Shown in pieces: positions 35,834 through 44,605 of a stretch of DNA of 64,000 nt. Made by a program: the position numbers and the translations under genes. Under the pieces are notes generated by a model, which worked only from the letters and a program-made list of their open reading frames with translations, did no database searches and was not told the DNA's origin. Position 1 is the stretch's first letter. Each line of letters opens with the position of its first letter. Source of the stretch: Acidimicrobiales bacterium (lineage in GTDB: Bacteria; Actinomycetota; Acidimicrobiia; Acidimicrobiales; Poriferisodalaceae); the NCBI GenBank assembly GCA_014239555.1, contig JAAZYR010000002.1, positions 1-64,000 on the forward strand. The letters run 5' to 3'.

Positions 35834-38536
35834 ATGTTGTTCGACGGTTTCAACGAGCAGACGCCCGACGTCGATCCCGAAGAGACAGACGAGTGGGTGC
35901 AATCGTTCGCAGCGGTGGTTGAAGAACGGGGCAAGAATCGGGCACGCTTTCTCATTAGACGCCTAATGACCGCGGCACGACAGTTACAGGTCGACTTTCC
36001 GGCGACAGTCTCATCTCCTTATATCAACACGATCGCTCCCGATGATGAGCCTTGGTTTCCAGGCGACGAATACATCGAGCGGCGTCTGCGGGCATTTATT
36101 CGCTGGAACGCGGTCGCGATGGTCACCCATGCCAACACGTGGGCGGATGGCATAGGCGGTCATCTGAGCACGTTCGCAAGTTCTGCGGCACTGTACGACG
36201 TCGGTTTTAACCATTTTTGGCGAGGGAAGGACGACGGGAAGCCCGGTGACCATATCTATATTCAAGGACATGCTGCGCCGGGCATATACGCGAGGGCGTA
36301 TCTCGACGGTCGGTTAAACGATGACGATCTTGATCATTTTCGACGTGAGATTGGTAGATCGGGGTTGTCGTCGTACCCCCATCCGAGACTCATGCCCAGT
36401 TTCTGGGAGTATCCGACCGTGTCGATGGGTTTAGGCCCTATCTCTGCGATTTACCATGCGCGCTTCAATCGGTACCTACATCACCGACGGGTCGACGACA
36501 CGTCTGAATCTAAGATTTGGGCGTTCGTGGGTGATGGAGAAACTGACGAACCTGAGACCCTCGGAGCATTGCACCTTGCGGCCCGAGAACGTCTCGATAA
36601 TTTGATTTTTGTTGTCAATTGCAATCTCCAGCGTCTGGACGGTCCGGTTCGAGGTAACGGAAAAATCATTCAAGAGCTGGAAGCGAATTTTCGTGGTTCG
36701 GGTTGGAACGTCATCAAGGTGATCTGGGGAGGGCGTTGGGATGAACTTCTCGCTCAAGATGTTGATGGGGTACTCGCGAACAAGATGCTCGAAACCGTGG
36801 ATGGCGAGTACCAGCGATATTCCGTTGAAAGCGGGGCTTATATCCGGGAACATTTCTTCGGACCTGACCCGCGATTGCGACAAATGGTCGAAGATCTCTC
36901 GGATGAAGATCTAGAGCAGTTACCCAGAGGCGGTCACGACTATAAGAAGCTGTACGCGGCGTACCATGCCGCTGCCGAGCACGAGGGTAGTCCTACCGTC
37001 ATACTGACCAAGACGGTCAAGGGCTGGACTTTGGGTCCGGATTTAGAGGCTAGGAACGCAACTCACCAGATTAAGAAACTGTCGCGGGAGCAGTTGTCAA
37101 TAATCCGAACCAGATTGCATCTTGAATCGGAAATTCCTGAGGACTTTGACATCGATCGTCCTCCGTATTACCGACCGGCTGAGGGTTCCGACGAGCTGGA
37201 ATACTTACTGGCGCGGCGTCGAGAACTAGGAGGGCCATTACCTTCTCGCGATGGTTCGTGGCGCCGAAAACCTCTGCCTTTACCGAGTAGTAAACCGTTT
37301 GAAGAAATGGGCGCTGGTTCGGGCAGCCAACAGGTTTCAACCACGATGGCTTTTACCCGATTGCTCAGGGCTTTGACCAGAGAAGAGGGTTTTGGTGAAC
37401 GGGTGGTGCCCATTATTCCCGATGAAGCTCGAACCTTTGGAATGGATTCACTTTTCCGGGAGATTGGTATATATGCAAGTCAGGGTCAACTGTATGAGCC
37501 CGTTGACCACGACCTTCTTCTTTCTTATAGCGAGCGGCAAGATGGGCAGCTACTCGAAGAGGGAATTACCGAAGCCGGTGCTTTGGCAAGTTTCACCGCG
37601 GCCGCGACGTCCTACGCGACGCGAGGTGTTCCGATGGTGCCGTTCTACACCTTCTATTCGATGTTCGGGTTTCAGCGAGTCGGGGATGCAATCTGGTCTT
37701 TGGCGGATATGAGAGGGCGCGGGTTTTTGGTCGGAGCTACAGCAGGGCGTACAACTCTGATGGGCGAAGGTCTTCAGCACCAGGACGGGCATTCGCTATT
37801 ACTGGCTTCTGCGGTACCGCCGTGTCAGGCCTACGACCCCGCATTCGCTTACGAATTAGGAGTGATTGTTGAAGACGGTCTGAAGCGAATGTTCGTCGAC
37901 AATGAGGACATTTTTTATTACCTCGCGGTGTACAACGAAAATTATCTCCAGCCAGCGGCTCCGTCAGATCTTGATCGTGGTGCTCTTCTTGCCGGTTTGT
38001 ACAGATTTGCGGATGCTCCTTCCGATCATTCTGCCGACGCGACGATTATTTTTTCTGGTCCTGCGCAGGCTGCGGCACGATCGGCTGTGGCTCTGCTGGC
38101 CGAAAATCATGGTGTGGGTGCTGATTTGTGGAGCGCGACCTCATTCAAAGCCCTGAGAGACGAGGCCTTGTCGGTTGAGCGTCAAAATTTGTTACACCCA
38201 GAGGATTCGGTTCGGGTCCCTTTTGTGACAAGCCAACTCGGTGGAGGAACGGGGCCGGTGGTGGCTGTAACCGATTTCATGAGATCAGTTCCGGATCAAA
38301 TTTCGCGATGGGTTGGACGTGACTACGCGTCCTTAGGTACCGACGGCTTTGGGCGAAGCGACACCAGAGAGCGTCTCAGGGAACACTTTGAGGTCACGGC
38401 AGAGCACATCGTTGTGTGCGTGTTAGCAAGACTCGCGGCCTTGGGTCACTGTGAACGCTCGGTGGTAACGGATGCGATTCGGCATCATGGACTTGCCACC
38501 GAAATAACGGACCCTTGGTCGACCGGGGTCTACTGA
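35834..38536 (+). CDS. aceE: Pyruvate dehydrogenase E1 component, homodimeric type
   Basis: A 900-residue thiamine-diphosphate enzyme that decarboxylates pyruvate and acetylates the E2 lipoyl group. The ATG at 35834 follows a CGAGGA site by about 8 bp; the frame is open 15 codons further upstream. Markers are HANTWADGIGGHLSTFASSA, the ThDP motif GDGETDEPETLGA..NCNLQ, the C-terminal RVGDAIWSLADMRGRGFL and GRTTLMGEGLQHQDGHS. The homodimeric AceE type is standard in actinobacteria. The E2, E3 and lipoylation genes are 3-7 kb upstream on the other strand. Confidence 0.95.
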   Translation: MLFDGFNEQTPDVDPEETDEWVQSFAAVVEERGKNRARFLIRRLMTAARQLQVDFPATVSSPYINTIAPDDEPWFPGDEYIERRLRAFIRWNAVAMVTHANTWADGIGGHLSTFASSAALYDVGFNHFWRGKDDGKPGDHIYIQGHAAPGIYARAYLDGRLNDDDLDHFRREIGRSGLSSYPHPRLMPSFWEYPTVSMGLGPISAIYHARFNRYLHHRRVDDTSESKIWAFVGDGETDEPETLGALHLAARERLDNLIFVVNCNLQRLDGPVRGNGKIIQELEANFRGSGWNVIKVIWGGRWDELLAQDVDGVLANKMLETVDGEYQRYSVESGAYIREHFFGPDPRLRQMVEDLSDEDLEQLPRGGHDYKKLYAAYHAAAEHEGSPTVILTKTVKGWTLGPDLEARNATHQIKKLSREQLSIIRTRLHLESEIPEDFDIDRPPYYRPAEGSDELEYLLARRRELGGPLPSRDGSWRRKPLPLPSSKPFEEMGAGSGSQQVSTTMAFTRLLRALTREEGFGERVVPIIPDEARTFGMDSLFREIGIYASQGQLYEPVDHDLLLSYSERQDGQLLEEGITEAGALASFTAAATSYATRGVPMVPFYTFYSMFGFQRVGDAIWSLADMRGRGFLVGATAGRTTLMGEGLQHQDGHSLLLASAVPPCQAYDPAFAYELGVIVEDGLKRMFVDNEDIFYYLAVYNENYLQPAAPSDLDRGALLAGLYRFADAPSDHSADATIIFSGPAQAAARSAVALLAENHGVGADLWSATSFKALRDEALSVERQNLLHPEDSVRVPFVTSQLGGGTGPVVAVTDFMRSVPDQISRWVGRDYASLGTDGFGRSDTRERLREHFEVTAEHIVVCVLARLAALGHCERSVVTDAIRHHGLATEITDPWSTGVY

Positions 38537-38549
38537 GAACTCGACACCC

Positions 38550-39113
38550 ATGCTTACTCCTCTCAACTTCACAGGTGACGACGCTGCCGACGCGCTACTT
38601 AATAACAACCCATTGGCTCTGCTCGTCGGAATGATTCTCGATCAGCAATTTCCGATCGAACGAGCCTTCCTGTCCCCCTTTCGACTGCAACAGCGACTTG
38701 GTCGGTCTTTGGAGGCAAGTGATTTAGCGTGTATGGCCTCAGACACTTTGATCGAAATTTTTAGCGAAAAGCCTGCGTTGCATCGCTTTCCTAAATCGAT
38801 GGCGCAACGAACCCAACAATTGTGCAGCTACGTAGCTGATCATTACAACGGTGATGCGTCGGCTATTTGGAGTGACCTCCCTGACGCTAAGTGTCTCCGG
38901 CGCCGGCTTTTGGAACTCCCTGGGTTTGGCGATAAAAAGGTCAAAATTTTCGTTGCGCTCCTTGCCAAACGGTTTGGGGTTACCCCGAAGGGTTGGGAGG
39001 GAATCAGCGGTCACTATGCGACTGCTGGCTTTCACTCCGTGGCAGATCTCGACTCTCCTGAGGCGTTGTCTCAGCTAAGAGCAATAAGAAAGGCAGCAAA
39101 AAGCACCCCATGA
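38550..39113 (+). CDS. HhH-GPD family base-excision repair protein
   Basis: The 187-residue protein shows the actinobacterial HhH-GPD family pattern: NPLALLVGMILDQQFPIERAF near residue 20-40, then the helix-hairpin-helix LLELPGFGDKKVKIFVALLAKRFG (about 117-140). DNA glycosylases of this superfamily excise damaged bases. The catalytic Asp of the GPD loop is not obvious (VTPKGWEG follows), a feature also seen in this uncharacterised subfamily, so activity is unproven. It follows aceE by 13 bp and overlaps the MaoC gene by 4 bp. Confidence 0.85.
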   Translation: MLTPLNFTGDDAADALLNNNPLALLVGMILDQQFPIERAFLSPFRLQQRLGRSLEASDLACMASDTLIEIFSEKPALHRFPKSMAQRTQQLCSYVADHYNGDASAIWSDLPDAKCLRRRLLELPGFGDKKVKIFVALLAKRFGVTPKGWEGISGHYATAGFHSVADLDSPEALSQLRAIRKAAKSTP

Positions 39114-39580
39114 GCTCCAACATTCCCTGTAAAGACCGTTGGTACGAGGACTTCTCGGTCGGAGAGTCGTTCACGCTTGGCAGCGTCAGAATGGATGCAG
39201 AGGAGATGCTTGATTTTTCAACCCGTTTCGACCCTCAGCGCTTTCATATCGACGCCGCAGCAGCAGCCGACACCATCTATGGCAGCCTGATTGCGTCAGG
39301 TTGGCACACAGGTTCTTTGATGATGAGGTTGCTTGCTGAAGGCTTTTTGGGTGAAGCGAGCCAGGGTTCCGTTGGAATTTCAGAGGTCACTTGGCCTTCG
39401 CCGGTTCGCGCGGGCGACACCCTCACCCTCAGGGTCGAGGTCTTGAGCAAACGGGTAAGCCGTTCCCGACCAGATATAGGTCTTATCGAGGCCAGCAACG
39501 AGATGATTAATCAGGACGACAATGTCGCTATGCGAACCGTACCGACCATGATCATCGCGAGACGAGATGCTGCTAGTTAG
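39110..39580 (+). CDS. MaoC-like hotdog dehydratase
   Basis: This 156-residue hot-dog fold protein has WYEDFSVGESFTLGSV, the hydratase motif FDPQRFHIDAAAA (Asp and His in the active site), IYGSLIASGWHTGSL and the strand VTWPSPVRAGDTLTLRVEV. MaoC proteins hydrate enoyl-CoA thioesters. The start overlaps the repair gene stop (ATGA), and the stop overlaps the convergent hydrolase by 4 bp. The substrate is unknown; fatty-acid or polyketide-type CoA esters fit the other CoA enzymes in the window. Confidence 0.88.
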   Translation: MSSNIPCKDRWYEDFSVGESFTLGSVRMDAEEMLDFSTRFDPQRFHIDAAAAADTIYGSLIASGWHTGSLMMRLLAEGFLGEASQGSVGISEVTWPSPVRAGDTLTLRVEVLSKRVSRSRPDIGLIEASNEMINQDDNVAMRTVPTMIIARRDAAS

Positions 39581-40341
39581 CTAGTGATTTCGGCCCCTTG
39601 ACGCTCGAGCCATCCCATTAGGACTGCAACGGCGCGAGGGTCATGGCGGATCCTGTGGTCGGCCCCGGTGATGAGCCGAAGCTCAGGTGAAGGATGCTGC
39701 GCTGCGAGTAGTCGAGCGTCGTCTTGTGGGACTTGGCGATCGTTTGTGCCGTGCAATATGAGGAGAGGGCGAGACCCAAGCTGTGGGACTGAATCAATGG
39801 CACGATGCTGTCGAAGTTGCTTAGCCCATTGGTTCAACGAATCTGGATAGTCATCGTGGTCAACAACTCCCACATTGCGGCAGTGTTGTATGAAGCGACG
39901 CGGATCTGTCGCCCAATCATCGAAGTCGGCGCGCGGAGCCATCACCGCGACGCCACAAATTTCCGGATCCCGTGCTGCGGCCATGATGGCTAACGACCCG
40001 CCGGTAGTCGACCCGACGAGCCATATTCGTTGTGACCCTTCTTCTCTCAACCGTTCGATTGATCGAGCAACGTCTTCGAGCCACCCGACCATTGAGAATT
40101 GGCCTGTCGACTGTCCACATCCGCGCAGGCTGACGGCCAGAACCGCCCACCCTTGTTCTTCGGCAACTCGTTCGGCAAATTGCTCATAGGAACGACTGGG
40201 AACCCCTGGCCGTTGTATCGAAGGAAATCCGTGGCACAAGACCATGGCAGGAGCATCGGTGATATCGCGTTCGGGGCGCACAAGGAACGCGTCAAGAGCA
40301 GGCTCCCCTTCAATAGTGGTTTCTGCAATGGTGACCGCCAA
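39577..40341 (-). CDS. Alpha/beta hydrolase (serine aminopeptidase-like) with Thr at the nucleophile position
   Basis: The 254-residue protein has an alpha/beta hydrolase layout: VLCHGFP, the SLRGCGQSTG turn, the nucleophile elbow VGSTTGG (109-115), LHGTNDRQVP (Asp201) and GADHRI (His229). In the elbow GxSxG reads G-S-T-T-G, so Thr112 takes the place of the nucleophilic Ser. The codon is ACT. The remaining triad residues look intact. Start is probably the TTG at 40341 with a GAGGG site about 8 bp upstream. Substrate unknown. Confidence 0.82.
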   Translation of the reverse strand: MAVTIAETTIEGEPALDAFLVRPERDITDAPAMVLCHGFPSIQRPGVPSRSYEQFAERVAEEQGWAVLAVSLRGCGQSTGQFSMVGWLEDVARSIERLREEGSQRIWLVGSTTGGSLAIMAAARDPEICGVAVMAPRADFDDWATDPRRFIQHCRNVGVVDHDDYPDSLNQWAKQLRQHRAIDSVPQLGSRPLLILHGTNDRQVPQDDARLLAAQHPSPELRLITGADHRIRHDPRAVAVLMGWLERQGAEITS

Positions 40342-40359
40342 GACTAAGCCCTCTGGTAC

Positions 40360-40566
40360 TCAGGAGCAGCAGGCCGCTGGTTTGTACCCACGGTTTCGGG
40401 CCTCACGGAGCTCGTCGGGGCCGAAGGTGGCATAGGACTGAGAGGTGCAGATCCCGTCAATAGCATCTTCGTGGGTGCACGAATCAAGATCATGGACTCG
40501 TTGGATTCGTTTATCACCCACGAAACGATGACCTTCTAGTTCTTTGGGTGGTTCCATAGCAACCAT
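40360..40566 (-). CDS. Small Cys-containing conserved protein
   Basis: A 68-residue soluble protein. The middle and end (HDLDSCTHEDAIDGIC, FGPDELREARNRGY, ACCS) match a pattern I recall in short actinobacterial proteins: two cysteines ~10 residues apart and a C-terminal cysteine pair after DxLxxARxxGY. It may bind a metal. It is 18 bp from the hydrolase start and 6 bp downstream of the next gene, which suggests one transcript. Function unknown. Confidence 0.6.
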   Translation of the reverse strand: MVAMEPPKELEGHRFVGDKRIQRVHDLDSCTHEDAIDGICTSQSYATFGPDELREARNRGYKPAACCS

Positions 40567-40572
40567 CTTGCC

Positions 40573-40983
40573 TTACTCTGGGCTTGATGCCGCGCCCAGG
40601 GCTCCAATGAGGTTGAGGTATCGAAAATGGGCGTTGACGACCGCGTCAATGGTTGGTCGAGTGATCTCTATCTTCTGCGATAAGGCTTCCCGATAAACAC
40701 GTTGAATTGATGTTGATTCTTCGGCTATTTCGTCGACGTTGCCTGGATCGGACTTGAATTGCAGCTGGTTGAGGTGAACTCGAAGAAGTTCCCTGAGGGT
40801 GTCGCCGTCGATCTTCGCAGCAATATCGAACGGTAATTCGTGTTCGACGAAGACTGCTGCTTCTTCCAATCGCCATACAGGCTGACGTGGTTGAAGGCTG
40901 AGTCGGCGCGATTCTCGGCCGATCGTGCCGGCTGCGACGACGAAACCAATCACCAACGAAGAAGCAACGATCAGGGCAAGCAT
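40573..40983 (-). CDS. Membrane-anchored small protein of unknown function
   Basis: The 136-residue protein has an N-terminal membrane segment (LALIVASSLVIGFVVAAGTIG, about residues 2-22). A soluble helical domain follows, with LPFDIAAKIDGDTLRELLRVHL and RPTIDAVVNAHFRYLNLIGALG. It fits a one-pass protein with a cytoplasmic domain. I recognise no named family. It sits in a run of minus-strand genes between the acyl-CoA dehydrogenase and the small Cys protein. Confidence 0.65.
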   Translation of the reverse strand: MLALIVASSLVIGFVVAAGTIGRESRRLSLQPRQPVWRLEEAAVFVEHELPFDIAAKIDGDTLRELLRVHLNQLQFKSDPGNVDEIAEESTSIQRVYREALSQKIEITRPTIDAVVNAHFRYLNLIGALGAASSPE

Positions 40984-41020
40984 TTGGTTTGGAGAGTGCC
41001 TTCAGATTCGAAGGTGGGAT

Positions 41021-42133
41021 CTAGAGTCCGATTCTCTGAGCAAGCAATTCGCGATGGTAGGCGGGGTCACCAAACATCAGTTCAGAGCTCTTTGCACGTT
41101 TGAAATAAAGGTGAGCCGGGTGTTCCCATGTGAAACCGATTCCGCCGTGAATTTGAATGTTTTCAGCCGCGCAATGGAAATATGCCTCAGAGCAATATGC
41201 CTTAGCTAACGAAGCCACCGAAGCGAGTTCTTCATTCATCTCTGAGGCGCACCAGGCTCCGTAATATGCGGCAGATTTGGCAGATTCAACCTCGAGCAAC
41301 ATGTCAGCACATTTGTGTTTTATGGCCTGGAAGGAGCCGATGGGTCGACCAAACTGGACTCGATCTTTGGCGTATTGGACCGCCATGTCCATGACGAACT
41401 GGGCGCCACCTACCTGTTCGTTGGCCAGGGCTACAGCTGCCAGATCCAGTATTTGAGAGACGTACTCGAAATCGTTGGTGTCACACAAGTGGCTGGCCGG
41501 GGTTCCCTCGAAGGTAATTCGTGCTTGTTTTCGGGTTTGGTCCATTGTCGAAAGGTTTTCGCGGCTGAGACCGGTTGCGTCACCATCAACGGTGTACAGG
41601 TGAATTCCGCTCTCGGCTCGCGCGGCCACCACAAAGAGGTTTGCCGTTCCTCCGTCTGTCACGAACATCTTTTCGCCCGTGATGGTCGCTCCGTCGCCAG
41701 TACCAGTTGCTTCAACGGTGATGCCTTCTGCGTCCCATCGACCGTTCGCTTCAGCTAGGGCCAAGGTTGCGATAGTGCTCCCATCAGCGATGCCTGGTAG
41801 CAACGCTGCCTTAGCGTCTTCGTTGCCTGAGTGGATGATGGCGTTGCCTGCAAGCACCACTGTGCTGAAGAAGGGCGCGCAGAGGAGACTGCGTCCCATC
41901 TCCTCAAGGGCGATGCCTAGTTCGACGTAGCCAAAGCCTTGGCCGCCGTATTCTTCTGGGATGATCATGCTTTGAAGTCCCAGTTGCTCGGCCATCTGGC
42001 TCCAGACAGCGGGATCGTATCCATCGTCGGTGTCCATTAATTCTCGGACGGTCGCTTCGGCAGATTTATCTTCCATAAACGAGCGAATGAAGCTCCGGAG
42101 TTCTTCTTGTTCCTCGGTGAAGGCAAAGTTCAC
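41021..42133 (-). CDS. Acyl-CoA dehydrogenase
   Basis: A FAD enzyme for the first oxidation of acyl-CoA. The GTG at 42133 follows GAGGTA by about 8 bp and gives 370 residues beginning VNFAFTEEQEELR. The open frame upstream to 42316 crosses the palindrome and the vapB start and is not coding. Motifs include GYVELGIALEEMGRSL, KMFVTDGG and the C-terminal IHGGIGFTWEHPAHLYFKRAK. The catalytic Glu of short-chain members is not evident in this C-terminal pattern, as in the ACAD10/steroid-type members. The substrate class is open. Confidence 0.9.
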   Translation of the reverse strand: MNFAFTEEQEELRSFIRSFMEDKSAEATVRELMDTDDGYDPAVWSQMAEQLGLQSMIIPEEYGGQGFGYVELGIALEEMGRSLLCAPFFSTVVLAGNAIIHSGNEDAKAALLPGIADGSTIATLALAEANGRWDAEGITVEATGTGDGATITGEKMFVTDGGTANLFVVAARAESGIHLYTVDGDATGLSRENLSTMDQTRKQARITFEGTPASHLCDTNDFEYVSQILDLAAVALANEQVGGAQFVMDMAVQYAKDRVQFGRPIGSFQAIKHKCADMLLEVESAKSAAYYGAWCASEMNEELASVASLAKAYCSEAYFHCAAENIQIHGGIGFTWEHPAHLYFKRAKSSELMFGDPAYHRELLAQRIGL

Positions 42134-42203
42134 GGTGGCTACCTCTTCGTAGGGTCGTCGGGAGGACCACGTTTTAGCTCGTGGAAGTTCAGCGCGCCAA
42201 TCC

Positions 42204-42229
42204 AAATGTGTACACTGGTGTACACATTT
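42204..42229. promoter_or_regulatory. Perfect 12-bp inverted repeat, likely operator of the toxin-antitoxin pair
   Basis: AAATGTGTACAC (42204-42215) and GTGTACACATTT (42218-42229) are exact reverse complements around a 2-bp spacer. It lies 30 bp before the antitoxin start and 71 bp before the divergent acyl-CoA dehydrogenase start. Antitoxins of this kind bind palindromes in their own promoter as autorepressors, which is the simplest explanation. Confidence 0.7.
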
Positions 42230-42258
42230 TCTCTTAGTTGGAGAGGTTGGGCCGTCGA

Positions 42259-42552
42259 ATGAGCTCATCAGCAGCAATTCACGTAGGCACGAGAGAGTTG
42301 CGGGCGAACCTTGCAAGTCATCTACGTACCGCGGCTGCCGGGCATACTGTCTTCATAACCGTGGACGGGCAAGTAGTGGCGCAACTAGGGCCCGTGGGCT
42401 CAGGTGGGCACCCAGACTCCATTGAGGCCCTTATTGCGACAGGTCTAGTAGTTGCGCCGCGGAGAGCTGACCGAAAAATTGAGGAAATGGTCTTTGAGCT
42501 ACCTGCCGGGCTTTCCAGTGATAGAGCGTTGCGCGAAATTAGGGGCCGTTGA
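42259..42552 (+). CDS. Type II antitoxin, Phd/YefM-VapB-like
   Basis: This 97-residue protein from the ATG at 42259 opens with the Phd/YefM-like core VGTRELRANLASHLRTAAAGHTVFITVDGQVVAQLGP, in which a short fold dimerises and binds DNA. The C-terminal part (DRKIEEMVFELPAGLSSDRALREIRGR) would wrap the toxin. It overlaps the toxin start as TGATG, the usual coupled arrangement. The palindrome at 42204-42229 is the probable operator. Confidence 0.88.
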   Translation: MSSSAAIHVGTRELRANLASHLRTAAAGHTVFITVDGQVVAQLGPVGSGGHPDSIEALIATGLVVAPRRADRKIEEMVFELPAGLSSDRALREIRGR

Positions 42553-42971
42553 TGACGATCGCTCTCGATACTTCAGCTCTTTTGAAACGCTATCTCTCCG
42601 AGCCTGGTCAGGATCTTGTGAATCAGCACCTCGGGCGGGACTTCGTTTGGTGCGCCTCTGCCTTGGCTCGCACTGAGGTTCAACTCAGTCTGCATCGAGT
42701 TGCTTCGGGGCCCGCAGAGCAGCGTGCCCTGTGGTCCACGTTTCGCGAGGATTGGGACCGTATTGCGGTTATCCCCCTAGACGAGCAGTGTTTGGCGCGG
42801 TCAGTTGAGATAGGAGCCAACTTCCAGTTACAAACGGTAGATGCGCTACATCTAGCTGCAGCGGACAGGCTCCCCCGGCCTCTTACCTACCTGACCTTTG
42901 ATAGTCATCAAATTCCGGCGGCGTTGAGTTTGGGTTTTAACGTCGTGTCAACGGAAAACTTCGATTCCTAA
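42552..42971 (+). CDS. VapC-like PIN-domain toxin
   Basis: A 139-residue PIN-domain ribonuclease: MTIALDTSALLKRYLSEPG (Asp6), ALARTEVQLSL (Glu), QTVDALHLAAA (Asp) and LTFDSHQIPAA (Asp) supply the acidic metal site. VapC toxins cut tRNA or rRNA when the antitoxin is degraded. All four acidic residues are present, so the toxin looks active. It is translationally coupled to the antitoxin upstream. Confidence 0.9.
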   Translation: MTIALDTSALLKRYLSEPGQDLVNQHLGRDFVWCASALARTEVQLSLHRVASGPAEQRALWSTFREDWDRIAVIPLDEQCLARSVEIGANFQLQTVDALHLAAADRLPRPLTYLTFDSHQIPAALSLGFNVVSTENFDS

Positions 42972-43118
42972 TCTCGGCCTATGCGGGAATAACACCATCT
43001 CCGAACACAGTCTGGTGCAAAGGAACCAGCTGTCGCCCTCATCAGGAACTGCAGCCAATGAGGACAACAACCGAAACCCTTCCACCCTTGGGCGAATCCA
43101 CCGATCCGACCCAAATGG

Positions 43119-44321
43119 TTACTGGAGTGTTCCTATGTCATCACTGCCAATCTGCAAGATTGCCCACAATGGGTAAAGCGAGTTCTGAATGTCATTAACA
43201 GATGCGCCAGTTCCTGGGTCATTGTTCAGTTGGTAGGCGCTATTGAGGGTGTCCAAAGTGGGTTGGAATTCTTCACCTAGCGCACCAATTTCAGGCTCAA
43301 GGACTCTCCAAAATGCGTATCCCTCAGCTTGATGTATTCGAGCTTTCGCTGTGTCTCCCGCCTCTAGATCCGAGGCAACCTTGGATGCGTAACGCATCAC
43401 GGCCTGAGAATAAGTGATCACCACGGCACGCTTGACCAGGGCGGCTGCGCTTTTTGCTCCACCTGCATTACCGCGAAGCAACGCATCGCGTCCGGCAATC
43501 ATCGCTCCAAGGATTGCTTCGTTAGCTGTAGCGGTCTCACCGTCTGCTCCCAATGTCCCGTAGTTTCCACCCCGTTTGTTGGCGGTGCCGTAGGGGCCGC
43601 ATGCTCCGTTTGCCCCATGGTAGAAAGCCCAGCCTTCATCCCAGTTGTGCACAGCACCTTCAAAATCGCCGTCCTCAGCTTTGACGAGGGCTGAATTCAA
43701 CTCATGCACGGCGTACGCGACCAGGGCTTGGTTTTGCATGCCCTTTTGGATGCCCTGTTTGCGCACGGCGTCCGATTCGCCCGCAAACATGCCGGTGCCC
43801 TCGAGGGCAGAGGTGATGAACACATTCAGTGAGCCGGGTGTTCCGTAGTAGGTGTCGTGGGCATGCTTCTTACCTTCCGCAGAGGCAAATCCCCCGAGTG
43901 TTCGGAAAGATCCATCGCTCTTTTCAGCGTTGCTGCCGTTGTTGTAGATATCCGCAACTGCTTCGAAGTCAATCGTCTCCGCGCCCAGGAGATCATTCAT
44001 GTCGCACATATCGAGTACGAGCAGTCGGTGGTTGTCGACATTCGACGCGTAGTCGTAACCACCGTCTCCCGAACTGGCGTCGTCAGTCACCTCGGCATCC
44101 GAAGAGGGAGCGCTAGACGACGCACTACTGCTGGAAGATCCCGAAGCGCTGGCCGGAGCCGAAGAGCTGGCTGAGCCGGAACCACTGCCTGAGCTGGAAC
44201 CGCTGGACGAACTATCTGAACCGACCTCGCGCACTGAGGCCCCATCATCGCCACATGAGGCGGCGACTAGAGCGAACGCGAAGACCAGCCCAAGCGATTT
44301 AAGCATCGGTGAACGTTTCAT
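43119..44321 (-). CDS. FEA1-like (iron-assimilation-related) lipoprotein
   Basis: From the ATG at 44321 (GGAG about 9 bp upstream) it has 400 residues. Residues 1-22 are a signal peptide with a lipobox ending AASC (Cys23). A low-complexity Ser/Gly/Ala/Pro linker follows (about 30-85). The rest is a large helical domain with DWDEGW-type signatures (NWDEGWAFYHGANGACGPY, AEGYAFWRVLEPEI, YPLWAILQIG). These recall the FEA1/low-iron-inducible periplasmic proteins of algae and some bacteria; this match is from memory. A strong sigma70-like promoter lies just upstream. Its iron role is an inference. Confidence 0.65.
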   Translation of the reverse strand: MKRSPMLKSLGLVFAFALVAASCGDDGASVREVGSDSSSSGSSSGSGSGSASSSAPASASGSSSSSASSSAPSSDAEVTDDASSGDGGYDYASNVDNHRLLVLDMCDMNDLLGAETIDFEAVADIYNNGSNAEKSDGSFRTLGGFASAEGKKHAHDTYYGTPGSLNVFITSALEGTGMFAGESDAVRKQGIQKGMQNQALVAYAVHELNSALVKAEDGDFEGAVHNWDEGWAFYHGANGACGPYGTANKRGGNYGTLGADGETATANEAILGAMIAGRDALLRGNAGGAKSAAALVKRAVVITYSQAVMRYASKVASDLEAGDTAKARIHQAEGYAFWRVLEPEIGALGEEFQPTLDTLNSAYQLNNDPGTGASVNDIQNSLYPLWAILQIGSDDIGTLQ

Positions 44322-44365
44322 GTGTGGCTTCTCCATTAAGATGATAGAGGGGGGATAACATCAAG

Positions 44366-44395
44366 ATGATAGGTGTTCTTAATACTATTTGACAA
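44366..44395 (-). promoter_or_regulatory. Sigma70-like promoter of the FEA1-like lipoprotein gene
   Basis: On the minus strand TTGTCA (44395-44390) and TATCAT (44371-44366) are separated by 18 bp, predicting a start near 44359 and a leader of about 38 nt. The -10 lies inside one of two CTATCATCTT direct repeats 25 bp apart, which could also be a regulator site. Confidence 0.55.
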
Positions 44396-44558
44396 CCCTA
44401 ACGTCTAAGTTCTTTAGAATCGTCCCGTCGTGCTTTCTGTCGCCCAGAAAGCTCCACCGGCGCCAGGACCTTCGAATCGTCCCGATGCACACCAAACAGC
44501 CTCTGAGCTGCAGTTTCAGGCCTGTTTCAAATTGATCGAAACAAAATAGAGTATTTGT

Positions 44559-44587
44559 TTGGTTTCCCTATCATTTAATGTTAGACA
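44559..44587 (+). promoter_or_regulatory. Possible promoter for the structured leader
   Basis: TTGGTT (44559-44564) and TAGACA (44582-44587) are spaced by 17 bp on the plus strand. Transcription would begin near 44594, just before the first hairpin at 44606. The -10 match is only fair. Confidence 0.3.
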
Positions 44588-44605
44588 TACTGTCAACGTA
44601 CCCGC

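Noticed and set aside
42134..42316. N-terminal extension of the acyl-CoA dehydrogenase
   Set aside because: It would cross the palindrome and the antitoxin start; the GTG at 42133 with a ribosome binding site matches the family N-terminus.
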